Assembly (NCBI GenBank): GCA_020740775.1
Contig: JAHEWK010000001.1
Location: 1,302,001-1,366,000 of the forward strand
Direction: 5' to 3'
Length of the DNA stretch: 64,000 nucleotides
DNA from: Ilyonectria destructans
Lineage: Eukaryota > Ascomycota > Sordariomycetes > Hypocreales > Nectriaceae
Shown in pieces: positions 34,762 to 47,388 of the stretch. The notes under the pieces were generated by a model. It saw only the letters and a list, made by a program, of their open reading frames with translations. It was not told the origin of the DNA and searched no databases. How positions within the stretch are numbered: position 1 is the first letter of the stretch; each line of letters begins with the position of its first letter. Both the position numbers and the translations under genes were made by a program.

Positions 34762-35170
34762 CTTTGACCGAACGACATGATTAGGCTTGGATGATTGAAT
34801 ACTGATTGTGTACGAAGCTTATGATGGTAGGGGCTCTAGATCGCAAAGGCAGGGTGCGAGTTCCTTTTTGTTTCGACAGCGAAACGAACAAGATATAATA
34901 CATCCACCCGGGCGCAATATTTGGTGGCCACCCTTTGACGCTGCCATGGCATGCTCACAACGAACTGCGGCCTAGCACGCCTCACTGCCAATGGTATAAC
35001 GGTGCTAGTTACAGAACAGTAAATGTACACCCTTCCAAGCCTCCTGAAGCATGACATTGTATCTTACAAGTGGATTGATTGAGACAGCTTTAGGGACGAT
35101 GGATGATCTTGTCTTTTGGTCTAGGAAGGAAGAAAGCTAGCTATTTATACCTAGGGATCTGACTGACCCA

Positions 35171-35209
35171 GATGCCCTTGATCCGATGCCGGATGCCCTT
35201 GATCTGATG
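35171..35209. repeat. direct repeat, 18-bp units
   Basis: The unit GATGCCCTTGATCYGATG occurs at 35171-35188 and 35192-35209, spaced 21 bp start to start, with one mismatch. Confidence 0.8.
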
Positions 35210-35247
35210 ATGCCGATGATATCCGAAGATCTAGGTTGTTGAGGGCA

Positions 35248-35319
35248 TCTAGGTTCGAAGGGATCCACGGTACGGATCAGAGTCTCTGTCTAGGTTCAAA
35301 GGAAACCACGGTACGGATC
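35248..35319. repeat. imperfect direct repeat, 31-bp units
   Basis: Units at 35248-35278 and 35289-35319 begin TCTAGGTTC and end CCACGGTACGGATC, differing at a few central positions. Start-to-start spacing is 41 bp. Confidence 0.8.
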
Positions 35320-36366
35320 CGGTCCTATGCAAAGCTGACTTTTCCCTTATCTTCCTATCGGTCCGTCTGACATTCGATAAAACCAAGTCGCCAAGCCTTT
35401 CTGGTCTTATCATGCGTCACATGGAATTGGCCAACTTTTTATTCCAAGCCTGAGTTCCCGTGTAGATGTATTGTCTTGCCCCTGGGCAGCAAGTTCGGAT
35501 ATATAAGTGAGTGTGCTGGATTGAGATCCAAGACGACGAATGGGTTTCAATATCTGCGGCCCATAATACGGAAATTCATGGGTCTCCAAAATACCCACAG
35601 GCGTCTCCAAAGATCGCTAAAGTGTGACCTTTAATGTCAGATGGACCGCTTTTTCAAAAAATTAAACGCAGTTCCAATGCCGGCTAACATTCTCTCCTTA
35701 TTGAAGCTCTCGTTGAAGAATTAACTGAGAAGTTCTAAGTATCATACAACAATTATATCATTGCTACTCAGTCAAAAGTAAATGCGTCTTGGTGATGACT
35801 GCTTCTATGAGGTCATCGACTTGTCTCGTCCTCTTGTATTTCACCTGGAGGTACTCTGCCGGATATACTAATAGCTTTGCAGGGCAATAGAGGTTCAGGG
35901 CGTTTAGGCAGCATGGAATGGACTTGCAGCTTCCCCTTCAGTTCCTTGTGCGTATATGAGTCGTAGGTATTGATAAGAGACAGGAATTCTTACAAGGTTT
36001 AAGAGAATATGTGTAAGGGTATATATTTTAATTTCGTATTTTAGGAGATATCATTAGTGCTAATGCAGCATTAATCCATTTGCAACAACAACCCTTTGCG
36101 AGAGAGCTTTGGATTGATCATCTCGCTTTTCTCGTTCTGCGATGTCGGAATCGTGATGCGTCTGATTGGCCAAGCTAGGACGGGAATGACGAAGGATGAC
36201 CACGCCTCCTCATCTGAAAGCGCCGAGATCCGAATAGACCAATCTCCTATCGCGGCTGACGGCGAAATTTGCCGTTAGAGTCATCGCATTTCGTCAAATA
36301 AAATAGCCATTTTAAGAAATCCCTCTTGCCATCCTCTTATTCCTCTACCAACATATCTATGCTATA

Positions 36367-37791
36367 ATGTCGTCTCAGGTAATCCACGAGTTGGACGAGC
36401 TCCGCGCTCCAAGTTCTCTACCTGAGCAGCGACCGACGGAGCAAGATGAAGATCAAGCGTCAATTGATGCTCTTCCTCCAACCGATCGAGGCCGTGGAGC
36501 CTACATTGCTCTCGCTTGCTGCACTGTAGCCCAAGCACCGATCTGGGGCATGTCAGCGCCTCATTTGGATTGAGTCGGTCACTAACAAGCCACAGGGTAT
36601 TCCGTCGCATTCGGAATCTTTCAGGAGTACTATACCGCGCAAAGCGATATCGAAGCCTCCCCAAGCGCCATTGCCTCAATCGGGGCCTCTCAGACTGGTA
36701 TCATGTACCTAATGATGCCACTGGCCTTCATCCTCCTGAACCGATATCCTCGCCTCCGACGATGGTGTGGACCATTGGGGCTTCTCATCACAGTGGCAAG
36801 CCTTACGGCCTCCGCCTTTGCCAGCAACATTGGCGCCCTGATTGCAACCCAGGGTGTGTTTTACGCGCTGGGTTGTAGCTTGATCTTCAGCCCCATCTCA
36901 CTCTACATGGACGAATGGTTCGTCGAACGCAAAGGCTTTGCTTACGGCGTCATGTGGGCCGGAAAATCGGCTGTCGGTGTCGTAATGCCCTTCTTATTCA
37001 GCGCCTTACTTCGGCGATTCGGTCCTCGGAGCACGCTTCTCTCATGGGCTATCGCCTCGGTGGTCCTGACGTCCCCAACACTGCTATTTCTCAAGCCTCG
37101 TATCGAAGTCAGCCGCGACTCTCGAGCCCGGCCAATCTCATTCTCATTCCTCAGATCTGCTTCGTTCTGGATGCTGCAGATTGGAATCATTATCCAGTCT
37201 TTGGGGTATCTCATGCCGAGCACATATCTAGCCAGCTACGCCAGCGCCATCGGGCTGTCGGCTGTCACTGGCCCGATCCTGCTGGCCTTGTTTTCCCTGG
37301 CGTCGGTTCCTGGCTCGCTCATTCACGGCATGCTTGGCGACCGAGTTTCAGCTTCCAAGGTGATATTGGTGTCATCTCTTGGAAGTGCTGTTCCGGTATT
37401 TCTTCTTTGGGGCCTTAGTCGCCATATCAGCACGATGGTACTCTTCGTCATATTTTACGGGTTCTTCGCTGGTGGCTTCAGTGCTACGTGGTCGGCTGCC
37501 TTACAAGACATCAAGGGGGATAATGAATCCATTGATACGTCTCTGGTGTTTGGCATGCTTCTTGGTGGGCGAGGTCTTGGTTTCATTATCGCCGGGCCTC
37601 TGAGTGGTGCTCTTGTTGCTGCCGGGGGCTCTATTTCCGGAGACGCCCTGGGATATGCGACCAAGTATGGACCGATGATCCTCTGCACAGGCGTCACGGC
37701 GATCCTGGGAGCCTGGGCGCCACTTTGGAAGGCGAGTAAGGTCGTAAGCTCCACCGGGCTGGGTGCTTGCATGCGAGTGACGGCAGCGTAA
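36367..37791 (+). CDS. MFS transporter, monocarboxylate (MCT) type
   Basis: Two exons (36367-36547, 36596-37791) give 458 residues. The 48-nt intron starts GCATGT, a GC-AG intron; the only phase-correct join restores WGYSVAFGIFQEYY, the TM1 signature of fungal monocarboxylate-porter-like MFS proteins. About 12 TM helices follow, with the loop RRFGPRSTLLSWA and the long central DxxxGD-like LGDRVSASK. The first 45 residues are acidic and cytosolic. It converges with a SAM methyltransferase gene about 170 bp away. Substrate unknown; relatives carry carboxylates or occur in secondary-metabolite clusters. Confidence 0.85.
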
Positions 37792-37965
37792 GTTTCGAAA
37801 AGGAGGTAATATCTCACAATTCTCTTGATTTCTTCTTAAAATTATGGTGGTGTTCATGAGCAGAAAGTAGTAGTACTTGCAGAGGGATGCGAATGGGAGA
37901 CACTGTGTTCGATTTGACCGTGTTAAGCTGTTGTCAATGTTTTGGAACTTTTATGTAGACCAGTA

Positions 37966-38861
37966 TCATTTCTTGTCCACCAAAACTTCCCCATTCATTA
38001 TTCCGAGGGTAGCATCTTCAGTCTTGCTCCATTTGTCCCAGGCATCAATCATGTCGTCAATTTCCTGCTCAGTGGCAATGCCTAGCTCGATAGCTTTCCC
38101 TCGCATTTGACCATTTTTCAGTCTCTCCATCATCGAGGATGCTAGATATTTCGTTAGTGATTGGTTAAAAGCCAGTAATATTGCTGGGTGGGCTTACCCC
38201 ATGGCAATCTGTCCTCTGGGGCGCTGTAGCACCACGTTCCAAAACTAGCAGTGATATCCTCCCGAGCTACTCCAGCTTTCATGGTCCAGGACACGAGTTG
38301 GCGCCCTCCCTTATCTTGGCCTCCGTTTGCGACAAGAGTCTTCGCGGCGATTTCGTGAAATCGCAATAGCGGAGGTAATTCAGGAAAAATGCACCACATC
38401 TTCATTTCACTTTCGCGAAGCGCAACCACGCCACCAGGCTTTGTCACGCGAACCATTTCGCGAATTGCATCGGAGGGAGCATCCAAATGGCAAAGCACCT
38501 GGTGAGCATGGGTAACGTCGAAAGTCGAGTCAGGGAATGGCAGCTCATACACATTGGCTCTTTGGAACTGGATGTTCTTCACGCCAACGGAGTCTGCATG
38601 CAACTTGGCGCGGCCGAGGATCTCATCCGATATGTCTGTTGCGGTGACTTGACCCTCGGGCATGTACTTTGCAAGAGACGCCGAGATGGTGCCAGACCCA
38701 GCGCCGACATCCAGCAGCTTCAATTGCGGGGTCTGCTTCGCGATTGACTGTAGTCTTGGGAGAAGATGACCCGCGCTGTTCTCGGCTGTTCGCCACTCGT
38801 GATGCGTCACCTGCGTAGCGCCATACCCCGGCCCGTACATGTTGTGTCCTGCTGTCGCCAT
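37966..38861 (-). CDS. class I SAM-dependent methyltransferase (UbiE/COQ5-like)
   Basis: Two exons (38861-38198, 38141-37966) encode 279 residues. Motif I (LLDVGAGSG, 49-57), the acidic end of strand 2 (ATDIS), the post-motif PFPDSTFDV and the MVRVTKPGG segment identify a Rossmann-fold methyltransferase of the UbiE/methyltransferase-11 group. The C-terminal exon adds a helical end (DMIDAWDKWSKTEDATLG). No membrane segment. Fungal enzymes of this type methylate small molecules; the acceptor is not evident. The convergent MCT-type transporter may or may not be related. Confidence 0.88.
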
Positions 38862-41780
38862 TGTGGGATAGTAAATCTAGGTGTTTTACGGTTTTGAAAG
38901 AGAAGTGCCTGCTTTCAATCCAACCTATAATTATATAATGGAGATAAGCCGGAGTTTGCGGAGGTACCTGTTTGAAGATCATGTGCACCTTACATGGCTA
39001 AGGTAGGCAACTTCCACTAGTGGTACGACGGGACCATTCAAAGTTCAGCCCAGTTCCATTTGTCCCACATTCTATTTTCAGACTCTAGAGAGAGTCTGCC
39101 TGTTCAAAGTAGCAATGCTTTTCGATTCTTGTCCGAATGTTTAACGTGCCAGTTAAACATACCTATTCTGTATAATTAAACGTCAGGAGCCAAAATCCAT
39201 GATCTACTGAACTTATTTGTGAAGCGCGGATATCAGAAGGTTGTCTTCCATTTACCTACTTGCCGACTCCTCTGCGTAGTTTCAGCTTCATCAAGACCGC
39301 GCCCAATCGCGGATGCAGCGGAGAAAATTCACCGGAACGATTAAGCTCCTTTCTCCGTTGTGGACTCGATTCGTTCCGCCATAGCCGGGTTCCCTGCATG
39401 TTTATGACGTCTCTGAGCCTATAGAACGGCCACAAGAGTAAGATGATAAAATAACCATGTGGCTTGGGTCAATCACACAGCTCTAGGCCAAAATAATCCA
39501 TTAGTGGCGTGGACTCTAACGCGAACATTACATATGCAGAGTCTTTGTGCCTATCCCGCTTGTGAATACAGCGGAAGAGCGCTGTGCATGGAGATGAAGG
39601 CGAATTGTGCTAGATCCAACGATCGCTATATTGACACTGTACGTTCACCACTACTTTTTCTGGTCACTGTTTTTGTTTATACAAACTTGGAGACTTATGA
39701 TGAAATTAAAGCCTGCGATCCTCTTATCCATTAAAGGATTCAGTTATGTGAAGGTCCTTAGATCATGGGGCTGCAACAATACCTTTCATTGTATTTGCTA
39801 GCTTAAGCATAAAACGGACGGCCTCTTTCGCTGAAATGTCATTATCTTCAATTTATTTAAACACATCTAATTCAGTCAGCTTTGTACTTAGACTATCACA
39901 TATCTTTCGAGCGATGGCAAGGTACCAAGGATCCTTCTCCGAGGGTTCGTGTATCACCTCTGAAACTGACATAGAAATGCCAGGGTATCAGCGAGGCTAG
40001 ACTCACAAACTGTTCTCAGGACCACAGACAAAGCCACACCTTAAACTCAGTAGGCTGAGAACTATAGCCTTGCGCGGCTTCAGGTGTTCGGGCCGCGATT
40101 CAGGGCGTCAGCTCTAGGGAATACAATGGTGACCGGCACTTTCTTCAAGACTAGGACCCAGAAGGGCGGTTCGGAAATCAGAAGCAACAACGCAGGGTCG
40201 CATTCATTTTCTTAAAAGAAATACCTTATCTACACCTCAATTTTATATGGCGATGTCTCCAGCATTATTAGCTGTCTCATTGCCGTAGATCGGGATATAG
40301 AAACATGTCATGTCTTGGGAAACTATCTCACAAACGGCTGTATTTTCCTGGGCGCCTTGAACCAGTGAATCGATTTTGATAACCAATGTCACCTTAAATA
40401 ATCAGCACCGAATACATCGTATGTCACGGACTATTTCACCGCCTCTGGTGTGCTATTGAGCTGTTGCTGCTAGGAGAGCTCTGCCCTCCTTGACCTCCTA
40501 GATTAGCATGTAGAGCAGGTCAGCAACAAGAGATGGTAGGAAGATGGTCGTGGAAAAAGTAATCTAACAGCAGATGGCTCGAGAGATACAGGTTCATCTA
40601 TCTAATTCGCCTGTGCGCCATTCGGGCATGTCGCTTGAAAGTACCGTAAACCCGCCGTTCCTAACCTACAGCACTTGGTGGTACTCAACTCAACGTAAGA
40701 GCAATTGAGCAGAAAAAAATACGAACATAAGGCGATAGCTGCATGACTTGGCCAGATCCTTTCGTCCGATTAAAACATATACTCGGCCTTTAGGGAGTGC
40801 CCGAGGATTTTCCCTATGGGGCGACATGCTGCCACGGTTGGACGAATTTGCATGTGTGTCCCTTGTGTGCGTTGCTTCGCTTGGCCTGAACAGGGTAAAA
40901 AAAACGTGCGAGGATTGCTGCGTCCACAGAAACAACCTTGTCGTCAGGGACAGGCTAGCGACGTTTGTAGAGTACTGTAGCATGGGCACCGATGTTTGGA
41001 CAGAATACGACAATTCATCAACATCGTCCACCGCAACTTCAATTCAGCTGCTTCAATCCTCTATCGCCGGACCGAAAAACGCCACGTAGTTATCGGGATT
41101 CGGCAGTGGCGCCGGCTTTAGCAGCCAATTTAAACCCGAACAGCCGCACAAACTTGGCGTTTTCCGGAGCTCATCTAGATTGACAGGGGTGAGTTGCCCT
41201 TCGACTCACTCGCGAGAATTTCCATACTCAAGGTCTCGCATCCGAAGTCGGTCGCGACGACATGGGGAGCCCCAGTTATACCCATGAACCCATGAGCTTT
41301 GCGTTAAAGTTTTACTGGAGAAAAGACCTTTTGTGACCCCATCTCCACAGCGCATCCGAGGAAGCTGGTTCCTGACACGGCGATCAATTCGCCGAGGCCA
41401 ACGCCCAGGCTATGCCCGGTCAAGCATTCTTGCGGGGTTGGCTCGGGGAATCTAATCCCAACTTGTAAGGGATCGCTGGGCCTTGTGATCCATTGCCCGC
41501 CATGTTGCAGTGCAGAAATCATGCTGCCGACCTCGGATCTGCAGACGATCCACTGGCGACAGGGAGATTAGCAACGGGATGATGAGTAAAAAAGTAGGGT
41601 GTGACTCTGTACAAGGTATTTGTGTGCATGTGTGACTCTCCGAGGCATCGCGACTCCCCCTCATTCTCCTCATTTTTCTCTTATTCAACCTCCTCGCATT
41701 CCCGTCGCTCGCTTCGTCCCGAGGCGCTCTGTGAACTTTGACCAGACTCAATTGAAGCTGCCAGATCAAAGGGGAACAAT
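38862..41780. other. long gene-free stretch
   Basis: Nearly 3 kb. Several frames of 60-113 codons occur on both strands, but none has a family motif, low-redundancy composition or splice partners. 39.0-40.7 kb is AT-rich and may hold decayed sequence. The last 150 bp, pyrimidine-rich, are probably the 5' leader of the next gene. Confidence 0.5.
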
Positions 41781-43436
41781 ATGGCACTCGGACCCAACGA
41801 CGAAAAGGTCAGCGGTGACTCGCCGTCGCCTTCGCTGGAGAATCGCGAAGGCGTTGATCCAGAACGCCCTGGCGGCAGCGTCGACGACATCCACGCCGAT
41901 GGCATTGAGGTCCAATGTCCACCTCACACGACAGAGCGCAAGCTCGTGACCAAGATTGACCTTCATGTCGTGCCGTTTCTCTGCATCATGTATCTCCTCG
42001 CCTTTCTCGGTTAGTGGTCGATCTCCCACCCGCCTCAACGGCGTCACGTCCCGACGAGCGACCGACTAACTGTGTGCGCGCGCAGACCGAGTCAACATTG
42101 CCAATGCAAACGTCTTTGGCCTGTCCGATGAGCTTGATTTGGATGGTACCCTTTACAACAATGCCCTGGTCGTCTTCTTCGTACCATACATCCTTTTTGA
42201 GATCCCGTCCAACATCTTGCTGAAGAAATTCCGACCCCACGTCTGGTTGAGCATCAACATGTTCTTCTTCGGTTTCACCACCATGATGCAAGGCCTCGTC
42301 AAGAACTACAGCGGATTGATCGCGACTCGATTTTTCCTTGGCGTTTTTGAGACTGGAATGTTCCCCGGAGGTACGTCGCTTTCTTCAATTGCTCTGTCTC
42401 ATTGAATCCGACTAACATCCGATCGCTAGCATTCTACCTCATTGGCATGTGGTACCGCCGCCATGAAGCCCAGCGACGATACTCCTTCTTCTTCAACAGC
42501 ACCACTCTCGCCGGCGCTTTTGGTGGCCTGCTTGCCGCCGCGATCGGCAAGATGGACGGTTTGAGAGGTTACCAGGGCTGGCGCTGGATCTTCATCATCG
42601 AGGGTGGGCTCACGGTTTTCGTCAGCTTCTTTTTCTACTTTTTGCTGCCTGACTTCCCCGAGGAAACCAAGTGGCTCACACCAGAAGAGAAGGTCTACGT
42701 TTCTGCGCGTCTCCAGGCAGACCAGGGCCGCTCGAGCGTTGAGAGGAGCATTACGATCAAGGACGTCGGCAATATTTTCAAGGATTACAAGGTTATCCTC
42801 GGCGGCTTCATGTACTTTGGTTTGATCGTTCCCGCGTATGGATATGCCTACTTTGCACCCGGCATCCTCCAGACCTACGGCTACTCCCCCATCCAGACGC
42901 AGCTACACAGTGTCCCTCCTTGGGCAGTGTCGTTTGGCTTCTCTATGTGCGTCGCTTTCTTGTCGGACAAGACGAGGCATCGATTCGCATTCGCTATCGG
43001 CGCTATTTGCGTTGCTATTGTTGGCTTTGGAATTCTCATTGCCGTCCACGACAACACGAAACTGCAGTACGCTGCTTTGTTCCTCGTCGCAAGTGGCGCG
43101 TACACTGCGATGCCCATCATTGTTTGTTGGTTCAACATGAATCTCGGCGGACACCATCGGCGATCAATCGGCAGCGCATGGCAGGTTGGCTTCGGCAACA
43201 TTGGCGGTATCATCGCCGTGTTCGCGTTCCTCAAGAAGGATGCGCCCAAGTACATTCCTGGTTATTCCATCTGCATCGCATTTACGATTGTATCGATCAT
43301 TGCTTGCGTCCTGTATGGTTTCGCCTGCTGGAGGGAGAATAAGCAGCGGGACGAGAGCACCCCGGACCCGAACTTGACAGAAGAGCAGAAAGCAGATCTG
43401 GGAGATCTGTCGCCGACCTACAGATATCTTTTGTAA
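41781..43436 (+). CDS. MFS permease, ACS family (TNA1-like)
   Basis: Three exons (41781-42009, 42086-42370, 42430-43436) join to 506 residues. The introns restore YLLAFLDRVNIANANVFGL and ETGMFPGAFYLIGMWYRRHEAQRR, both hallmark segments of the fungal anion:cation symporter family, best known from the nicotinate permease Tna1. About 12 TM helices; IIEGGLTVFVSFFFYFLLPDFPEE precedes the central cytosolic loop. The 60-residue N-terminus is acidic and soluble. Transport of an organic anion or vitamin at the plasma membrane is expected; the exact substrate is unknown. It resembles the other ACS permease in this window in family but is not a close copy. Confidence 0.9.
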
Positions 43437-44005
43437 ATTTTTGTATCTTAGAAGTGGAACGCTTTTTAGATTATTTATACATTTTGATACCAGGTATGAC
43501 AATTCATTATGTCTAAGTACATGTGTTATCAAGTCATTATCTGAACCCATTCGGGAATTGATGATGAGGTTATGGCATTTTGTAATGAAACTGCCGGCTA
43601 GAGCTGACAAACTGCCCCAGACAATGCAACCGGTAGGTAAACCAAATACACCAGCCTCCATCCACATGATGCCCGACGAAACAACGGCCAATAATTTCTA
43701 ATGATTCGCGGAGTAACACACGGGGCGGTGTCCACGTGACTTCGCGACAAACGCTTCCCGCCCCACTTGCTTGCCTGGGGAGCGACGTCGGGAGACACGT
43801 TGAGAATGCAGCTTCACTTGACGTAATTGCAGACGTATCGAAAACGCCAATTCTGTGTCCGCGTCCTGTAGCAGCGCTGTTTCTGTGTTCTACTTCGGTT
43901 TGGCGTCTGTATCCTGTACCCCCTGTACAGGAAATCACCTCTTCCATCATCATCCTCGACTCACCAGTACAAAGCCACGGCCCGTTATCGCTTGCACCCT
44001 ACAGC
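43437..44005. other. intergenic
   Basis: 3' flank of the permease and promoter/leader of the helicase gene. The open frame before 44006 is probably untranslated, because the helicase N-terminus starts with a conserved-looking acidic MIVDEFDSGDD. Confidence 0.5.
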
Positions 44006-46653
44006 ATGATTGTAGACGAATTCGACTCTGGTGACGACCTCTTCGACGGGGTTGAGGAAGCAGAGGTCCTCACATCGGGTGTCAAGCGAGGGAAGAGCGA
44101 CGGCGATGACGACACGCCTCTGACCTCGATCAAAAAGGCGCGACATGCGTCGGATACCTCCCCCAGTGATGCGACTGCCGACGAGTCAAGGCTTCGCCTT
44201 GCGCAGAAAATCCTGGTTGAGAAATTCGGTTACCCTGCCTTCCGCCACGAACAAAAAGGTGCCATCAATCGAGTCCTTGGTGGCCAGAATTCTCTCGTCA
44301 TCTTCCCGACTGGCGCGGGCAAGTCCCTTTGTTACCAGGTGAACACCGACCCATCCTGAACTTTCTACTCCTCTGGCTCTACATGTCAACTTAGACGACT
44401 GACTGTTATTCTAGATTCCCGCGGTTGCTTTCGAGGAGATTGATCGCCAAAGCAAAGAGAGAGACGAAGGTGACTCGGGCATCACCATTGTGGTGTCGCC
44501 TCTGATTGCTTTGATGAAGGATCAAGTTGACGCCCTCAAAAAGAAGGGCATCCCTGCAGAATGCATGGACTCCACCAAGACCTGGCCTGAGCTGCAGCAG
44601 ATCAACGATTCTCTTCGCAAAGGAGAAATTCGTCTCTTGTATTGCGCGCCTGAGCGACTGAACAACGAAGGTTTTGTACAGATGATGAAGCGAGTTAAGG
44701 GAGGCGTCAGATTGATTGGTGTTGATGAGGCCCATTGTATCTCCGAGGTATGCTTCTGCTTCTATCTACCAAAACTCTTCACCCACTAACGACTGAATGA
44801 CCAGTGGGGACACTCCTTTCGTCCGGATTACTTGAAAGGTAACCTTTGCCTCGGTGTGCTTATGATCGATTGAGATGCTAACCAGAACAGTTGCCCGGTT
44901 TGTCCAAGAGATCAAGGCTGAGCGAGTTATCTGCTTGACAGCCACAGCGACGCCTGTTGTTGCCGACGATATTTGCAAAGCGTTCGATATCTCCAAGGAA
45001 GGCGTCTTCAGAACATCTCCGTACCGCCCAAAGTGAGTCCAACATGAAAAGAATGCTCCGCCATTGCCTCCTGACCATGTTATTAGTCTTCGACTGGAAG
45101 TCCAACCCACAAAAGTGAAGGCAGACAAAGACGGCCTACTCTTGAACTTCCTCAAGAAAAATTCAGGGTCAACTCTCGTCTATGTCACTCTCCAGAAGGT
45201 TGGTGCACTCAGCTACAGTCTCAAACGAAGGCGTACTTTTTACTGACTTCTTTGCCAGCAAGCTGAGGAAGTGGCAGCCGACCTGAACAAAAAGGGTTTT
45301 GGTGCTCACTTCTTTCACGCCGGCATGAAAGTGGAAGAGAAGAAACGAATCCAGGACGATTTCATGGCCTCCAGGATCCGAATTGTGAGCCGAACTACCA
45401 ATATTCTTTACCTAACCTTGCATCGCTGATAATAGTATAGGTTGTTGCGACTATTGCGTTTGGTATGGGCATTGACAAATCTGGTATGGTATCCGTAGCA
45501 ATTCTATGGAAGCAAATCACTCACAGCCATAGATATTCGCAACATTGTCCACTGGGACTTCCCCAACACCGTTGAAGAGTACTGTCAACAGGTTGGCCGT
45601 GCTGGCCGTGATGGTAAGCCGAGTCAGTGTATGCTCTACCTTTGCCCAGAAGACTTTTACATCAAAGAAAGTTTCGCACGAGGTGACTTACCATCTCGCC
45701 ACTCGCTCCGGGCTCTTCTCAAGGACATTTTCAACAACGAAGTTGTTGGGCTTTCCCCGGACGACACGTTCAAGACCAGCCATTACGCACAAGCCTCCGA
45801 ATTTGACATGCGGCAAAATACTCTGGGCACCATCTACGCCGCTCTGGAACTGAGGTTCAATCTTATTCGCGCCATCACCCCCGAATACAGCTCGTACAAG
45901 TTCGAAGCAACTCCGAGTTACTTCCCCCGCCTAAAGAACAGCAAGGCACCTGAAGCCAAGGCCATTCTCGACAATGCGAAGAAAGCAAAGAAATTTCACT
46001 CTATTGATCTCACTTCTGTATCCCAGACCACAGGTTTGCGCCGCCACGACATTGTCCAACTTCTCAACCAGCTCAACGAGACTGGCGTCATCAAGCTGAC
46101 CGTTAGTGGTGTGGAGCAAAAGTACAAGGTCCTGGCCAAGCTCCCGTCGACTTCTTCTGAGATCGATAAATTGACAGACAAGCTTCATGAGACTCTGGAG
46201 ACACGAGAGCAGCAGGCTCTAGACAGAGTGCAACAGGTTGTCAATTTCATCACGGCGCCAAATTGCTTCGCCCGTTCTATTGCTGAGCATTTTGGAATGA
46301 GTCTTCCAGATGGAAAGGAGAAGTGCGGCCACTGCACATTCTGTATCAGCGGCATGCCGGTGCACCTTCCACCGTCGCCTCCCAAGGCCGTAAGCCAGGC
46401 TGCGATCCAGCGGGTGTTGACGACCACGGACGTACGGGACGACGCGAGATTCCTGGCCAGGGTGGCTTTCGGGATCAAAAGCCCGCGAGTTACCAAACTC
46501 AAGCTGGACAAGACTCCCGCGTTCATGTCGATGGCGGATCAAGACTTCAGTGTAAGTTGAGACCCCCTTCCACACAGGGCGCACTATGCTGACCGGTCTT
46601 CATAGATGATATTGAAAGAGTTTGAGAAGGCGTGTAAGAAGGGTAATCGATAG
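44006..46653 (+). CDS. RecQ family ATP-dependent DNA helicase
   Basis: Nine exons (44006-44338, 44415-44747, 44805-44838, 44891-45032, 45087-45198, 45259-45384, 45441-45483, 45533-46551, 46606-46653) give 729 residues. Helicase motifs are in order: Walker A PTGAGKS (101-107), motif Ia SPLIALMKDQ, DEAH (215-218) followed by CISEWGHSFRPDY, motif III LTATATP, motif V GMGIDKSDIR and motif VI QQVGRAGRDG. A RecQ-C-terminal region with the KCGHCTFC zinc ligands and a winged-helix-like part follow; there is no clear HRDC. The protein acts in the nucleus in recombination and replication-fork repair. Its length fits the shorter fungal RecQ proteins rather than the BLM/QDE3 class. The first 60 residues are acidic with an NLS-like KKAR. 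Confidence 0.92.
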
Positions 46654-47388
46654 TAAACTAGTTTGTAAGACAACACGTTAGTAGAACCCGTCGGTGTAGT
46701 CCGAAGCGCTTCAAGGAATCGGTGGTTGCAGAAAAGCCTTGTTCTAATTGTCTCAACATTGCTTAATTTGACACCCTATTCTCTTTCATCCCGAGCCATA
46801 ATGATAGCCCACCGGTGAATATTTCCAGTCTCCATCTTCGATTCCCCCTAGGCTAAAACTGGTGGTCGGCGCAGAAGTGCACCCACCTCTCAGCCTAACA
46901 TTCTGCCTCGGCTGGTGAAACACCTCGAGTAAGGCGACTAGTGATGCAGTGCCACGTCTATGTCCGCAGTTAATTGCCTGGAATCATCCCTGTTGGTACA
47001 GCAGGGCGCAGAAGGTTTGCATCCAAATGCTTGTACCATCAGAACTTCACTAAACAGTCCAGTATTCTGGTGCTGTATGGTAAAAAAGGTGGTTTTTAGA
47101 TGAAATAAAAATGAATAATAAAGATAAAGATGAATATAAATACTTTACCCTAACCCTTACCTTAACTCTTATACTGGCGATTCCCTAATACAGATTGTAT
47201 TGGATAAGCTACTTAGATTGGGTGCAAACTTTGTGCATCCCACTGTCGCTGTCAGCCCAATCCAGCTGCCTCAAATAGGGCCTCGGTTTTACTATTGGCC
47301 GTAAGATTGAAGGCCACGGGGTTGAAATACTTCAAAACGCCCACGAGGCTCAGCCTTTAGCCGTTGTCAACCACGCATCATCGAAACC
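46654..47388. other. intergenic
   Basis: No gene. An AT-rich segment near 47090-47140 is followed by a degenerate CCCTAA/CCCTTA-like run at 47145-47170. The last part is the promoter of the HeLo-NLR gene. Confidence 0.5.

Larger units (their letters stand above)
34762..36366. other. intergenic with short direct repeats
   Basis: About 1.6 kb without a supportable gene. The 35600-36080 part is AT-rich. Two pairs of direct repeats near 35.2 kb are listed separately. The end is the 5' leader of the MFS gene that follows. Confidence 0.5.

Noticed and set aside
47145..47170. Telomere-like CCCTAA/CCCTTA run
   Set aside because: Too short and degenerate to call an interstitial telomere; flanking DNA is ordinary AT-rich intergenic sequence.
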